Below are positions 43,534-54,288 of a stretch of DNA of 64,000 nt, one piece after another. This stretch comes from an uncultured Pseudomonadales bacterium. Its GTDB lineage: Bacteria > Pseudomonadota > Gammaproteobacteria > Pseudomonadales > Cellvibrionaceae. The position numbers and the translations under genes were made by a program. Position 1 is the first letter of the stretch. Each line of letters begins with the position of its first letter. The notes beneath the pieces were generated by a model. The model was given only the letters and a program-made list of their open reading frames with translations, was not told the origin of the DNA and searched no databases. The stretch lies in NCBI GenBank assembly GCA_947489425.1, contig CANLDL010000004.1, forward strand, positions 310,001-374,000. The letters are read 5' to 3'.

Positions 43534-45090
43534 ATGTTAAAAGCATTGATGAAAAAAATATCACTGTCTTCTAAAACGGTCGATGATACATTTAATTATT
43601 ACAAAGCTATCAAGCAAGCAGATATGACGCCATTGGTCGTAGTGACTAGTGTTACGCGGGTCAAATCCCTTGAATCAAAGTATAAAAATGATATTTGGCT
43701 CAAGCGAGAGGATAGGCAGCCTGTTTATTCTTTTAAGTTACGGGGAGCTTATAATAAATTAAGGCAACTGCCTGCAAATTCTAATGTAATTACCGCATCT
43801 GCTGGTAATCACGCACAAGGCTTGGCTTATAGTGCCAACCACCTGGGGCATAAAGCACGTATTGTTATGCCGAGTACAACACCCCAAATTAAAGTCGATG
43901 CTGTACGTAATTTTGGCGGTGAGGTCATTATCCATGGGCAAAATTTTGATGCGGCTAATGCTTATGCAAAAGAACTTGTTAGTAAAGAGGGCGCTGTTTT
44001 TGTTCCCCCCTTTGACGATCGTGATGTGATTGTTGGTCAGGGTACTGTTGCACGAGAATTATTAGAGCAGCTTGAGCACCTAGATGTCGTATTTATTCCT
44101 GTTGGCGGCGGGGGATTATTCGCTGGTATGTCGGCTTATATTAAAGCGGCTAACCCAGACATAAAGGTGATCGCTGTGGAGGCCGAGGACAGTGCTTGTT
44201 TTGCCGCCGCAATGGCTGCCGGTGAGCCAGTCGATTTAGATTATGTAGGTAGTTTTGCCGATGGTGTCGCTGTTAAGCGTATTGGTGTAGAGACATTTCG
44301 CGTTGGTAGTGCAAATTGCGATGAAGTTATTAGCGTTTCGAGTGATGAGATTTGTGCTGCTATGCAGGACATCTTTGTTTCTATGAGAGCAATTTCAGAG
44401 CCTTCTGGTGCGCTTGCATTAGCTGGACTTAAAAAATGGTGCGAGCAAACGGGTGAGACAGGAAAACAGTTAGCTGCAGTACTTTCTGGTGCTAACCTTA
44501 ACTTTAATACGCTACGCTATGTTGCCGAGCGCACAGCGCTTGGGCAAAAAAATGAAGCCTTGCTTGCAGTGACTATTCCTGAAGAGCGTGGCAGTTTTAA
44601 GAAATTCTGTGAAGCTATAAACAGCCGTCCCATTACAGAATTTAACTATCGTTATAGTGCAGATGCAGATCAGGCGCAGATATTTGTGGGTATTGGTATG
44701 CGTAATGGTGAAGAAGAACTGCTTGATATAAAGGCAGAGCTAAGCACAGGTGGTTATGAGTTTGTTGACCTTTCTGATGATGAACTGGCAAAAGTACATT
44801 TGCGTTATATGGTGGGTGGCCGAGGTGGCTTGTTAGCCAAAGAGCGATTATTTCGCTTTGACTTTCCTGAATACCCTGGTGCTTTATTGCGTTTTTTGGA
44901 GACTTTAGGCTCACATTGGAACATCAGCTTGTTTCATTACCGTAATCAAGGTGCAGCTATTGGCAATGTCTTGGCTGGTATTGATGTACCTGAAGAGGAT
45001 TACGCTAAGTTTAGCGAACACCTAGAGCAGCTCAATTACGAATATTTTGAAGAAACCCATAATCCTTGTTATCAGCGTTTTCTGGGTTAG
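43534..45090 (+). CDS. ilvA: threonine ammonia-lyase, biosynthetic
   Basis: 518 residues, the long form. The PLP Lys68 is in SFKLRGAY, the glycine loop is in SAGNHAQGLAYSA and GGGGLFAGMSAYI. Two ACT-like regulatory domains fill about 340-515 (LLAVTIPEERGSFKKFCEAI; LFRFDFPEYPGALLRFLETL). It makes 2-oxobutanoate from threonine, the first step to isoleucine, and the C-terminal domains give feedback inhibition by Ile. The Ile-rich leader and attenuator upstream add transcriptional control. The first Met is used; MKKISLSS six codons on is an alternative. Confidence 0.96.
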   Translation: MLKALMKKISLSSKTVDDTFNYYKAIKQADMTPLVVVTSVTRVKSLESKYKNDIWLKREDRQPVYSFKLRGAYNKLRQLPANSNVITASAGNHAQGLAYSANHLGHKARIVMPSTTPQIKVDAVRNFGGEVIIHGQNFDAANAYAKELVSKEGAVFVPPFDDRDVIVGQGTVARELLEQLEHLDVVFIPVGGGGLFAGMSAYIKAANPDIKVIAVEAEDSACFAAAMAAGEPVDLDYVGSFADGVAVKRIGVETFRVGSANCDEVISVSSDEICAAMQDIFVSMRAISEPSGALALAGLKKWCEQTGETGKQLAAVLSGANLNFNTLRYVAERTALGQKNEALLAVTIPEERGSFKKFCEAINSRPITEFNYRYSADADQAQIFVGIGMRNGEEELLDIKAELSTGGYEFVDLSDDELAKVHLRYMVGGRGGLLAKERLFRFDFPEYPGALLRFLETLGSHWNISLFHYRNQGAAIGNVLAGIDVPEEDYAKFSEHLEQLNYEYFEETHNPCYQRFLG

Positions 45091-45205
45091 CTCTTTACAT
45101 TTTAGGGGCTTTGGCGTGTGTGTCAGCCTTTTTATGTATTTATTCGCTTTCGACCATCTATTGCGCTATCTTTTATAGTCAGTAATGCTCAAATAGATAA
45201 ACTCT

Positions 45206-47179
45206 ATGCCTATCGAACTTAAAGATCTCAAGATACCTGTTTGGATCTACGATATTGATAATTATTGCATCCATTGGGCAAATCAACCCGCATTAGTACT
45301 CTGGGAAAGTGATTCTCTAGAAGAACTTTGCTCGCGAGAATTTAAGTCAGGTAACTCTCAAGCCGTTGAGGCGCGTGTTCGTCAATATCAGCGGGCATTC
45401 ATAGAAAGTGATGTGTCATTTTATGAAAATTGGCATTTTGTTCCTAAAGGTGTTCCAAAATCTGTATTTTGTCAGTTTTCTGGTTATGTGATTGACAATA
45501 GTCGCATGGCTTTACTTGTTCAAGGTATGCCTACCGCAAAGCTACAGCATGAAATACAAGTTAATTTAACGGCCATGCTGTCTGACTATACTGCTGATGG
45601 GCGATTGATTAGTGGTAATCCGCCTTTTTTAGATGCTATGGGGCATGGTGTTTCTCACCTACAAGATATCATTGCAGACCCTGCGGTACTCAAAACAATT
45701 CATCGTAGCCTATCTCAGTCTGAGCGTTATGAGGATGATGTATTAATGAGTGGGGTTGGCGGTGAGCATTGGTATCATCTAATTGCTGTTAATGTACAAG
45801 ATGATAGCGGGAAAGAAAAAATATTGTTGCAGCAATACGACATTCATCGTCGTAAAGTGAGTGAAATTACTCTTGCGAAAGAAGTACTAACGGATTCTCT
45901 CACAGGCTTACTTAATCGCCGAGGTTTAGATAAAAAGCTCAATGAATTTGCTATTAGCGAGACGAGTTTTGACTTTTTTTATATTGATCTCGACGGTTTT
46001 AAAATTATTAATGATTCCTTTGGTCACAGTATTGGTGATGAAGTCTTACAGACTGTAGCGGATAGGTTAGTCGAAAATTCACCAGAGAGCAGCGTTATCT
46101 GCCGTTTTGGAGGTGATGAGTTCGTTATGGTGGTTACTAATGCTGCGGAGTCAGCGGGTAACAACTGTGTTGCCAAGAGTATTTTAGCCGATCAATTAGT
46201 TAAAACGCTGTCAGATAGCTATTATCATGATGCTCAGCCTATGGCGCTTTCTGCGAGTGTAGGTGTTGCCCAATATCCCCACGATACTGACCAGTTATCA
46301 AATATTGTGCTCTATGCCGATGCTGCCATGTATCAGGCAAAACGGCTAGGTAAGCATCGCTGGATTGGCTATACGGCTGGTATGGAACAGGTGATATTAC
46401 GCCAAGGTGTTATTGCTCAGAGCTTAAGTCGTGCTCAAAGTCGCGGCGAGTTAGAATTATATTACCAGCCAATATGGGACTTTGCTCAAGGCAGTGATGC
46501 AAATATTATCTCTTTTGAGGCGTTATTGCGCTGGAATAATAATGATATTCCAAACGTTACCACGGAAGAAGTTATTCAGGTTGCCGAATCAATAGGGATT
46601 ATCAATGAGATTGAATGTTGGGTCGTGGATCAAGCATTAACCGATTTACTGCACTTGAGGGTGTATGTATCTCCTGGTGTTACGATGTCAATAAATGTAT
46701 CAGCGGTTCACTTACGTGAGCCGACGTTTCCTCAGTGTATATCTAAGGCGCTTCAGAGTAAGAACTTATCTTTTAAAGATTTAATTATCGAGCTAACAGA
46801 AAGTACACTTGTTGAAAATATGGCTGATAGCAACAGTGTCGTTTGTCAGTTAGCGCAGCAAGCTATTAATATCAGTATTGATGATTTTGGCACAGGCTAT
46901 TCTTCACTAGCTTATTTGCACCAGATTCCCGCTACTGTTGCAAAAATTGACCGTTCTTTTGTTGGGCAAGCTGAAAAAAATATTCAGCCATTGTGCCATA
47001 TAAAATCCTTGATTGAAGCGCACGGTATGAGGGCATTGATAGAAGGCGTGGAGACACAAGAGCAAAAAGACAGGCTAATCAGTTGTGGTATTACTCTTCA
47101 ACAAGGTTTTTTCCTTGGTAGGCCTGAGCCATTGGACTACTACGCAAAAAACAAAATTACTGGTAATTGTAGCCAATAA
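45206..47179 (+). CDS. PAS-GGDEF-EAL protein
   Basis: 657 residues. The N-terminal part (about 1-215) has two PAS-like regions (PVWIYDIDNYCIHWANQPAL near 11-30) and no membrane helices, so it is cytosolic. The GGDEF domain at about 225-390 has RFGGDEFVMVV intact. The EAL domain at about 405-650 has SFEALLRW and DDFGTGYSSLAYL intact, so both cyclase and phosphodiesterase activities are possible. Monocistronic between ilvA and ffh, with its own ribosome site region. Confidence 0.9.
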   Translation: MPIELKDLKIPVWIYDIDNYCIHWANQPALVLWESDSLEELCSREFKSGNSQAVEARVRQYQRAFIESDVSFYENWHFVPKGVPKSVFCQFSGYVIDNSRMALLVQGMPTAKLQHEIQVNLTAMLSDYTADGRLISGNPPFLDAMGHGVSHLQDIIADPAVLKTIHRSLSQSERYEDDVLMSGVGGEHWYHLIAVNVQDDSGKEKILLQQYDIHRRKVSEITLAKEVLTDSLTGLLNRRGLDKKLNEFAISETSFDFFYIDLDGFKIINDSFGHSIGDEVLQTVADRLVENSPESSVICRFGGDEFVMVVTNAAESAGNNCVAKSILADQLVKTLSDSYYHDAQPMALSASVGVAQYPHDTDQLSNIVLYADAAMYQAKRLGKHRWIGYTAGMEQVILRQGVIAQSLSRAQSRGELELYYQPIWDFAQGSDANIISFEALLRWNNNDIPNVTTEEVIQVAESIGIINEIECWVVDQALTDLLHLRVYVSPGVTMSINVSAVHLREPTFPQCISKALQSKNLSFKDLIIELTESTLVENMADSNSVVCQLAQQAINISIDDFGTGYSSLAYLHQIPATVAKIDRSFVGQAEKNIQPLCHIKSLIEAHGMRALIEGVETQEQKDRLISCGITLQQGFFLGRPEPLDYYAKNKITGNCSQ

Positions 47180-47303
47180 TGGATTTTTATAGGCTTGTAG
47201 AGGGAGCGGCTCAGGCATTTCTTGGCCTCACTTATTATCATCTGTATACTACTTAGTATTATTTTCTTCCTAATCACCTAATAAAGAATCACTTACTCTA
47301 ATC

Positions 47304-48680
47304 ATGTTTGAAAACCTTACTAGTCGTCTGTCTAAATCTCTTAAAAATATATCAGGCAAGGGTCGCCTGAGCCACGCTAATATTCAAGATGCATTGCGTG
47401 ATGTACGCAAATCGCTACTGGAGGCAGACGTTGCATTGCCAGTTGTGAAGGGGTTTATCGATAAAGTACGTAAGCGAGCAGTGGGACAAGAGGTTGCGCG
47501 CGCATTGAATCCATCGCAGCAATTTATCAAAATTGTGCAAGATGAATTAACAATTATGATGGGGGAGTCGAATGAATCCCTAAATCTTGCAGCACAACCG
47601 CCAGCGGTTGTTTTGATGGCAGGTTTACAAGGTGCGGGTAAAACGACATCGGTTGCTAAGCTTGCGAAGTTTTTACAAGAACGCGAAAAGAAAAAAGTCA
47701 TGGTAGTGAGTGCCGACGTGTATCGTCCTGCGGCAATTCAACAATTAGAGACTTTGGCTGGTGAAGTCGATGCAGTTTTCTTCCCTTCGTCAACTGACCA
47801 AAAACCCGAAAAAATAGCAAAAGATGCTATTGCCGCGGCCAAAAAACAACATTTAGATGTCGTGCTTGTGGATACTGCCGGTCGTTTGGCAATTGACGAT
47901 GAAATGATGAGCGAAATTCAGGGCTTACAAAAGGCTATTAATCCTATCGAGACGCTATTTGTTATTGATGCAATGATTGGTCAGGATGCCGTCAATACAG
48001 CACAAGCGTTTAATGATGCCCTACCATTAACGGGTGTGATTTTGACTAAAGCAGACGGTGATGCACGTGGTGGTGCGGCGCTATCTGTAAGAGTCACTAC
48101 AGGTAAGCCAATTAAATTTTTAGGTATGGGCGAAAAAGTCGATGCGCTTGAGCCATTTTACCCAGATCGTATTGCTTCGCGTATTTTGGGAATGGGCGAT
48201 GTACTGTCTCTTATCGAGGAAGCCGAGCGCAAAATCGATAAAGAAAAAGCCCAAAAAATGGTCGAGAAAGTTAAAAAGGGAACACGTTTTGACTTAAATG
48301 ATTTGAAAGAACAGCTTCAGCAAATGAACAATATGGGTGGTATGTCCAGTATGTTAGAAAAAATGCCGGGCATGGGCAATATGAGCCAAATGGCTGAACA
48401 GGCAAATATGGGTGGCCAATTCAAAAAAATGGAAGTGATTATTGACTCAATGACGCCCGACGAGCGCAAAAACCCCGATACGCTGAACGGCTCGCGTAAG
48501 CGTCGCATTACTCAGGGTTCTGGTACGCAGCTACAAGACTTAAATCGTTTGCTTAAACAGCATAAGCAGATGGCAAAAGTGATGAAAAAAATGAAAGGCG
48601 GCGGCATGAAAAAAATGATGCAAGGCCTGGGGGGTATGATGGGCGGTGGCGGTGGTTTACCTCCGGGTTTAGGCCGTTAG
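47304..48680 (+). CDS. ffh: signal recognition particle protein Ffh
   Basis: 458 residues. NG GTPase domain: GLQGAGKTTSVAKLA (P loop) near 107-121, DTAGR near 190, TKADGDARGGAALS near 248. The M domain has the Met-rich segments NNMGGMSSMLEKMPGMGNM and a Gly/Met tail (GGGMKKMMQGLGGMMGGGG). It binds the 4.5S RNA encoded at 36532-36643 and targets nascent inner-membrane proteins. It precedes an EAL-protein gene and then rpsP. Confidence 0.97.
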   Translation: MFENLTSRLSKSLKNISGKGRLSHANIQDALRDVRKSLLEADVALPVVKGFIDKVRKRAVGQEVARALNPSQQFIKIVQDELTIMMGESNESLNLAAQPPAVVLMAGLQGAGKTTSVAKLAKFLQEREKKKVMVVSADVYRPAAIQQLETLAGEVDAVFFPSSTDQKPEKIAKDAIAAAKKQHLDVVLVDTAGRLAIDDEMMSEIQGLQKAINPIETLFVIDAMIGQDAVNTAQAFNDALPLTGVILTKADGDARGGAALSVRVTTGKPIKFLGMGEKVDALEPFYPDRIASRILGMGDVLSLIEEAERKIDKEKAQKMVEKVKKGTRFDLNDLKEQLQQMNNMGGMSSMLEKMPGMGNMSQMAEQANMGGQFKKMEVIIDSMTPDERKNPDTLNGSRKRRITQGSGTQLQDLNRLLKQHKQMAKVMKKMKGGGMKKMMQGLGGMMGGGGGLPPGLGR

Positions 48681-48788
48681 TAATAAACGAGCTAAAGCTA
48701 CTTTACACCTGTTATTTAATATACTTGTGATTAATACAGGCATGTTTCACATGTGCGATTAACAATAGCATGTAGGAGGTAGTTTAGT

Positions 48789-50738
48789 TTGAAGGAATTA
48801 TTCAAAAATAAGGCATTTGTATTTGCCATTGTCTTTTATTTATCAGGCATAGTTGTTTATTCGTCTCTCGAATTTTTTCACTCTCGAAATAACGCGTTAA
48901 AAGATATTGATGCCAGATCATTAGCGACGGTGAGTTTTGCCGAAAACTTACTGCACAACAAATTGGGTCATCAAATAGTCGGCCAAGGTTTACTAACACC
49001 GGATGAAGACTTTTTATTGAGTTTAAATCTGCAAGAGTTAGCCGAACGTATTCCTGTTACTTATATTTATAGCGTTATTCAACAGGGCGATAAAATTCTC
49101 TTCACCAGCTCCAACCCGTCACCTGACGAAGTACTAAGTAAAGATTTCTCTACCTATGAAACTGTTTATTTAACGCATTATGGTGATGCCCCGCCAGAAC
49201 TTCTTAAAACATTTCGTACCGAGCTAAAGCAATACGCTGATTATCAAGATAAATGGGGAAGGTTTCGGTCATTATTCTTTCCCTTAAAGCACGTAAGCGG
49301 ACAAACTTATGTTATTGGTATTGATATAGATGCAACTGAGGTTGTCACATCTGCTTATATAAGTTTATTAAAGGCATTGGCTTATGGTTTGTTATTAGGA
49401 GTTATTGCATTTCCCTTAGCATGTGTTGCTCTAAGGGCAATTCAGCGTGAGTATAGATTAAAAGTCGAAGCGCTCTACTTACACCCAATTACTGGTTTGC
49501 CCAATAAACGTCGCTTACAACACATTTTATCCGATGAGACTAATACATTCTCTCACTGTCATCTATTACTGATTGAAATCGAAAACTTTTCTCGTATATC
49601 GACAGCTATAGGTGTTTCGAAGACAGATCAATTAATGGTGCAGTTAGCACATTCAATTAGTGACACCAATACAGAATACTTTGATCTCTATCAAATTTTT
49701 CATTGTGCCGATGATCTATTCGCTGTTTATTCTACTTATGATTTTAACCAGACTCAGTTATCTAATATGACCTCGGATATATTTTCGAGTCTTGTCAACC
49801 GGCAGTCTTTTGAGCCAGAGCAGGTGAATACTCCATTGACTGTACGTATGGGAGCGGTGAGCAATTACCCAGATGCATTAACATTGGCTACTTTATCGTT
49901 ATTGCATGCCAAACAAAATAATTTATCGATAGTTGTTTATGAGCCATCCTTGAACTTATCTGAACGCTCACAAAGCTATATCGAAGTTTTCTCTCTCTTA
50001 ACCGATGCGCTTAAGCATGGTCGGGTTAAAGTGTTTTATCAGCCTATTTTCAATGCAGTGACAGGACAGGTAGAAAAGTACGAAGCATTGGCTCGTATTA
50101 CTGATGAGTCGGGTAATATAGTGAGTTCACCCGATGAGTTTATGCCTATCGCTTACCAATCAAGATTGTGTCATAAATTAACGCGCATCATAATCGATAA
50201 GGTTATTGATACAATAAAAAACACCGAGCATATTGTGAGCATTAACCTATCCGTTAAGGACTTGTTCGACAAAAGAACTCGTGAATATATTATTGCACAA
50301 GTGCGCAGGGCTAAGGTTGGGCACCAAATTGACTTAGAGTTGCTAGAGCAGCAAGTCATTACTAACTATAGATTGGCAGCGGCCTATATTAAGCAGATTA
50401 AAAGTGGTGTCAGATTTGTTGGTATGGACGATCTCGGTAAGCATTATTCTAATTTTGATCGCTTGTTGGCTTTGTCTCTCGATTTTCTTAAAATTGATGG
50501 CATGATCGTCGAGGCAGTAGAGCGTGACAAAAGTGCTCAAACCATCGTGGAAGGTATTGTTAAGTTTGCAACCCAGAAAAATATTCGGGTTGTTGCTGAG
50601 CATTGTTATAGTGAATCGGTCAGTAATTTAATGGCTGAAATGGAGGTCGATTTCTTGCAAGGCTTCTATCTTGGTATCCCTGATGAAGACTTTAGCATCA
50701 AACCGCGCGGAAATAATCAATATAAGGGGCAATCTTAG
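48789..50738 (+). CDS. membrane GGDEF-like/EAL protein with altered active sites
   Basis: 649 residues with TTG start. AGGAGG lies 9 bases before it, so the start is well supported. One helix at about 9-28, an extracytoplasmic domain at about 30-195, and a second helix at about 198-216. The GGDEF-like domain (about 235-390) has lost the motif; CADDLF replaces it, so no cyclase activity is expected. The EAL domain (about 400-640) keeps EALARI, but DDFGTGYSS is replaced by MDDLGKHYSNF. It may be a weak phosphodiesterase or a receptor. It lies upstream of rpsP with about 160 bases between them. Confidence 0.8.
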   Translation: MKELFKNKAFVFAIVFYLSGIVVYSSLEFFHSRNNALKDIDARSLATVSFAENLLHNKLGHQIVGQGLLTPDEDFLLSLNLQELAERIPVTYIYSVIQQGDKILFTSSNPSPDEVLSKDFSTYETVYLTHYGDAPPELLKTFRTELKQYADYQDKWGRFRSLFFPLKHVSGQTYVIGIDIDATEVVTSAYISLLKALAYGLLLGVIAFPLACVALRAIQREYRLKVEALYLHPITGLPNKRRLQHILSDETNTFSHCHLLLIEIENFSRISTAIGVSKTDQLMVQLAHSISDTNTEYFDLYQIFHCADDLFAVYSTYDFNQTQLSNMTSDIFSSLVNRQSFEPEQVNTPLTVRMGAVSNYPDALTLATLSLLHAKQNNLSIVVYEPSLNLSERSQSYIEVFSLLTDALKHGRVKVFYQPIFNAVTGQVEKYEALARITDESGNIVSSPDEFMPIAYQSRLCHKLTRIIIDKVIDTIKNTEHIVSINLSVKDLFDKRTREYIIAQVRRAKVGHQIDLELLEQQVITNYRLAAAYIKQIKSGVRFVGMDDLGKHYSNFDRLLALSLDFLKIDGMIVEAVERDKSAQTIVEGIVKFATQKNIRVVAEHCYSESVSNLMAEMEVDFLQGFYLGIPDEDFSIKPRGNNQYKGQS

Positions 50739-50898
50739 CCCTTTTAAGCCTATACACCCAGCACTTTTTGCCGTAGAATACGCCGCCTTCTCAGGGCTAG
50801 GTGTTATTAAATATTCACACCTTCTGAGTGATAATTTACAGAATTTGTCTTGCCGTGAGGCAATGCCTTAATTAAAAATTGATAGGATAGAAGCCAAT

Positions 50899-51150
50899 AT
50901 GGTTACCATTCGTTTATCTCGTGGCGGTTCTAAAAAACGCCCATTTTACCACCTAACTGTTACCGATAGCCGTAAATCTCGCGACGGTCGCTTTCTTGAA
51001 CGCGTTGGATTTTTTAACCCTGTTGCTCGTGGACAGGAAGAGCGTGTACGTATTGATCAAGAGCGCGTTGACTATTGGTTATCGCAAGGTGCTCAACCTT
51101 CTGAACGTGTTGCTAAGTTATTAAAAGATCAAGCTAAAGCTGCTGCTTAA
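50899..51150 (+). CDS. rpsP: 30S ribosomal protein S16
   Basis: 83 residues. [20 protein letters not shown] and [19 protein letters not shown] are the S16 signature. First gene of the rpsP-rimM-trmD-rplS operon, with a 72-base gap to rimM. Confidence 0.98.
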   Translation: MVTIRLSRGGSKKRPFYHLTVTDSRKSRDGRFLERVGFFNPVARGQEERVRIDQERVDYWLSQGAQPSERVAKLLKDQAKAAA

Positions 51151-51222
51151 GCATTGCTCTTTTATCAAGGTTTGCCCTATAAAAGCCTAGAGTCACTCAT
51201 TGTATAAAGAGCGTGTTGGATA

Positions 51223-51750
51223 ATGAGTAATCTTATTGATATCGGTCGTATTAGCGGAGCTCATGGTATTAAGGGTTGGGTAAAGGTCAATTCACAGACT
51301 GAACCTCCAGAGAATATATTTAATTATCAACCTTGGTATGTGAAAACAGCTCATGGTGTTAAATCCATCGAGCTAAAAGAGTGGCGTAGTCAAGGTAAAG
51401 GCTATGTTGCAAAGTTAAAAGGAATTGACGATCGTAACCAAGCAGAGGCTTTTTGTCCCGTTGTGGTTGCAGTAGAAAAGGCTAGTTTGCCGGCTCTAGA
51501 CGAAAACGAGTTTTACTGGTTTGAACTTGAAGGTTGTCGGGTGAGCAGTCGCTTTGATAATACTATGTTTGATTTAGGCGTTGTTAAACGCATAATGCCA
51601 ACGGGTGCTAATGATGTATTAGTGATTGTAGGTGACGAGCAAAGTATCGATCTAAATGAACGTTTGGTCCCCTATGTACTTGGCCAGTTTGTGACACAGG
51701 TTAGCCTCGAAGATAAAACTATTCATGTTGAATGGGATCCTGAGTTTTAA
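51223..51750 (+). CDS. rimM: 16S rRNA processing protein RimM
   Basis: 175 residues. The N-terminal RimM barrel (IGRISGAHGIKGWVKVNS near 7-24) is followed by a PRC-type barrel in the C-terminal half (FYWFELEGCRV). It binds S19 and helps 30S head maturation. Second gene of the ribosomal operon. Confidence 0.95.
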   Translation: MSNLIDIGRISGAHGIKGWVKVNSQTEPPENIFNYQPWYVKTAHGVKSIELKEWRSQGKGYVAKLKGIDDRNQAEAFCPVVVAVEKASLPALDENEFYWFELEGCRVSSRFDNTMFDLGVVKRIMPTGANDVLVIVGDEQSIDLNERLVPYVLGQFVTQVSLEDKTIHVEWDPEF

Positions 51751-51838
51751 AGCGCTTAGTGATTAAATAATACATTGAATGGTGAGAGTTGCTATTTATT
51801 AAAACAGAGAGTAATACTCATAGGGTGATAGATCGACT

Positions 51839-52615
51839 ATGAAAAGAATAGCCATAGTCACTTTGTTTCCCGAAATGTTCTCTGCACTAACAGATCACGG
51901 TATTACCAGCCGTGCAATTAAGCAGGATTTGTTAGAAATTACTTATATTAATCCGAGGCAATTTGCCAAGGATAAGCATCAGACCGTTGATGATCGCCCT
52001 TATGGGGGTGGTCCAGGAATGGTGATGAAGATAGAGCCACTCAAGGCTGCTATCGATCAAGCAAAAGTATTGCTGGGTGGCGATGTAAATAGAGTAAAAG
52101 TTATTTACCTGTCACCACAGGGGCGTTTGATCAAGCAATCAGTGGTTGAGAGTTTTGCATCTTCTGAAGGTTATAAGCACCTTGTGTTGATTGCCGGTCG
52201 CTACGAAGGTATTGATGAACGCTTGATTGAAGCCGAAATTGATGAAGAATGGTCGATTGGTGATTATGTATTAAGTGGCGGTGAATTGCCGGCAATGGTC
52301 TTGTTAGATGCAATGATTCGTCTGTTGCCCGGTGCTTTAGGGCATGAAGATTCGGCGAAGGAAGATTCATTTAGCCAGGGCTTACTTGATTGTCCGCATT
52401 ACACGCGGCCAGAGCTATACCAGAGTCAGCCAGTACCAGAGGTCTTGTTATCTGGTAACCATAAAGCAATAAAGGCGTGGCGAGATCAACAAGCTTTAGA
52501 GCGAACTTGGCTGCGACGACCAGAGTTATTAATAGATGCTGAGCTAAGCTCAGCGCAAAAAAAATTGTTGGATGCATTCAAGCAAAATAACGGATCTTCC
52601 AACACTAATGATTAA
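51839..52615 (+). CDS. trmD: tRNA (guanine37-N1)-methyltransferase
   Basis: 258 residues. SPOUT trefoil-knot enzyme: [43 protein letters not shown], and [19 protein letters not shown] with the S-adenosylmethionine-binding knot. It makes m1G37 in tRNAs reading CNN. Lies 88 bases after rimM and 49 bases before rplS. Confidence 0.97.
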   Translation: MKRIAIVTLFPEMFSALTDHGITSRAIKQDLLEITYINPRQFAKDKHQTVDDRPYGGGPGMVMKIEPLKAAIDQAKVLLGGDVNRVKVIYLSPQGRLIKQSVVESFASSEGYKHLVLIAGRYEGIDERLIEAEIDEEWSIGDYVLSGGELPAMVLLDAMIRLLPGALGHEDSAKEDSFSQGLLDCPHYTRPELYQSQPVPEVLLSGNHKAIKAWRDQQALERTWLRRPELLIDAELSSAQKKLLDAFKQNNGSSNTND

Positions 52616-52664
52616 GAGAACTCTAGCTGTGAAGCTACAGACCCTATGAAAAGAGGAAAGTATT

Positions 52665-53015
52665 ATGACTAATAAAATTATTCAAGCACTGGATAATGAG
52701 CAGATTAAAACCGATGTTCCTGAGTTTTCTCCTGGTGACACTATTGTTGTGCAGGTAAAAGTAAAAGAAGGTACGCGTGAGCGTCTTCAGGCTTTTGAAG
52801 GTGTTGTTATTGCCAAGCGTAGCCGCGGATTAAACTCTGCTTTTACTGTGCGTAAAATTAGCCACGGTGTTGGTGTTGAGCGTACTTTCCAGCTACACAG
52901 TAAACTTGTTGATAGCATAACTGTTAAGCGTCGTGGTGATGTAAGGCAAGCTAAACTTTACTATTTACGTGAATTGACAGGTCGTGCAGCACGTATTAAA
53001 GAGAAATTGGGCTAA
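52665..53015 (+). CDS. rplS: 50S ribosomal protein L19
   Basis: 116 residues. [20 protein letters not shown], then [20 protein letters not shown] and [19 protein letters not shown] match L19. GAGGAAAG gives a good ribosome site. Last gene of the operon, followed by a strong terminator. Confidence 0.98.
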   Translation: MTNKIIQALDNEQIKTDVPEFSPGDTIVVQVKVKEGTRERLQAFEGVVIAKRSRGLNSAFTVRKISHGVGVERTFQLHSKLVDSITVKRRGDVRQAKLYYLRELTGRAARIKEKLG

Positions 53016-53046
53016 GTACTAACCATTCTGTTTTCTACTTACTATT

Positions 53047-53076
53047 AAAAAGCCGGGTTAATACCCCGGCTTTTTT
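53047..53076 (+). terminator. intrinsic terminator of the rpsP-rplS operon
   Basis: AAAGCCGGG pairs with CCCGGCTTT around a 7-base loop, with six T residues following. Confidence 0.9.
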
Positions 53077-53277
53077 GTTTTTCTAAACCAATAAAATAGC
53101 ATCAAGCTATTACACTAATAGCTTTTTTCTTGTAACTTTTGCCGCTCTTACTACTCTGAAATTTCTCAGCGCTTGGTATACTTGCTATATTAAACAAATT
53201 AAAATCCATGCTTAAACAGATTGAACTTTAGTAGTGGATTGGTCTCGAATAGCGTGTAATTTTTAATCGCAGTAACG

Positions 53278-54099
53278 GTGAAAATAGTGATCAATTTCTT
53301 ATACGATAATCAGCGCTCTTGGGTAAAGCTACTTCCTTTGCTCTTGTTGTGTTTTAGCGCCAGCAGCTTTTCTCAAGCAGGGTTATCTGACAAGCCTCAG
53401 GCCGATTCGGGTGTTAGTCCGGAAGAGCAGGCCATGATTACTCAGCGTTTAAAACAGGCTCGCCCTGGACTTCGTTATACGGATATTTCTAAATCGCCAG
53501 TTTCTGGTTTATATAAGATTAAAATTAATGGGCAGGTTGCTTTTGTTAGTGCCGATGGCTCCCATCTTGTTGCTGGTGATATGTTTGCAGTACAAGAGGG
53601 TAATCTTCTCAATTTACAAGATCAGGATCGCCGAGAAGCAGAGGTTGCTTTTGAGCCTCAGCGAGCAAAAATGATTAATGCAGTTAGCAAGGATGACATG
53701 ATTATCTTTTCGCCTAAAAGTGAGGTGAAAGGTTACGTGAATGTATTTACCGATATCGATTGTGGCTTCTGTCGACGCTTACATAGTCAGATAGATGGTT
53801 ATCTCGATAAAGGTATCGAGGTCCGGTATTTAGCCTTTCCACGTGCCGGTATTCACTCTAAAGGGGCCCAAAAATTAGCAACGGCCTGGTGTGCGCAGGA
53901 TAAGCAATTAACAATGACAAGTTTCAAGGAAGGTAAACATATGCCAATAGAGACTTGTGAAGGTAACCCTGTTGCTGATCAATATATGTTGGGCCAAGAG
54001 GTTGGCGTTACCGGTACACCAGCATTAGTACTTTCTTCGGGAAAACTTATTCCAGGTGCTGTTAGCCCCGAATATTTGGCCAAAGAGATGGGGCTTTAA
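53278..54099 (+). CDS. dsbC: thiol:disulfide interchange protein DsbC
   Basis: 273 residues with a signal peptide ending near SSFSQA. The N-terminal dimerisation domain is at about 40-125 and the thioredoxin domain follows. The redox site is CGFC (Cys162, Cys165); the common form is CGYC. The cis-Pro lies in TGTPALVLSSG. It isomerises wrong disulfides in the periplasm. The neighbour order with hom and thrC is the Pseudomonas-like arrangement. The start is GTG with a weak ribosome site, so the exact N-terminus is uncertain. Confidence 0.92.
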   Translation: MKIVINFLYDNQRSWVKLLPLLLLCFSASSFSQAGLSDKPQADSGVSPEEQAMITQRLKQARPGLRYTDISKSPVSGLYKIKINGQVAFVSADGSHLVAGDMFAVQEGNLLNLQDQDRREAEVAFEPQRAKMINAVSKDDMIIFSPKSEVKGYVNVFTDIDCGFCRRLHSQIDGYLDKGIEVRYLAFPRAGIHSKGAQKLATAWCAQDKQLTMTSFKEGKHMPIETCEGNPVADQYMLGQEVGVTGTPALVLSSGKLIPGAVSPEYLAKEMGL

Positions 54100-54118
54100 T
54101 CTCATACTCTCCTTCTCC

Positions 54119-54146
54119 AAGCCAATCGACCTAGGTTGGCTTTTTG
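54119..54146 (+). terminator. intrinsic terminator after dsbC
   Basis: AAGCCAA pairs with TTGGCTT over a 10-base loop, followed by a T run. Confidence 0.75.
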
Positions 54147-54288
54147 CTATTTTAAACTAGCAACTCTAGCTTCTTAACCCGCCAAATCAACTCTTTTTCT
54201 TGTTTTAAAAACAATAATTAACTTTCATTGACAGTGCGTGAACGCCCTTGTAAGGTGGCCATTTTTTATCGTTTAATGGGAGTTTTCG

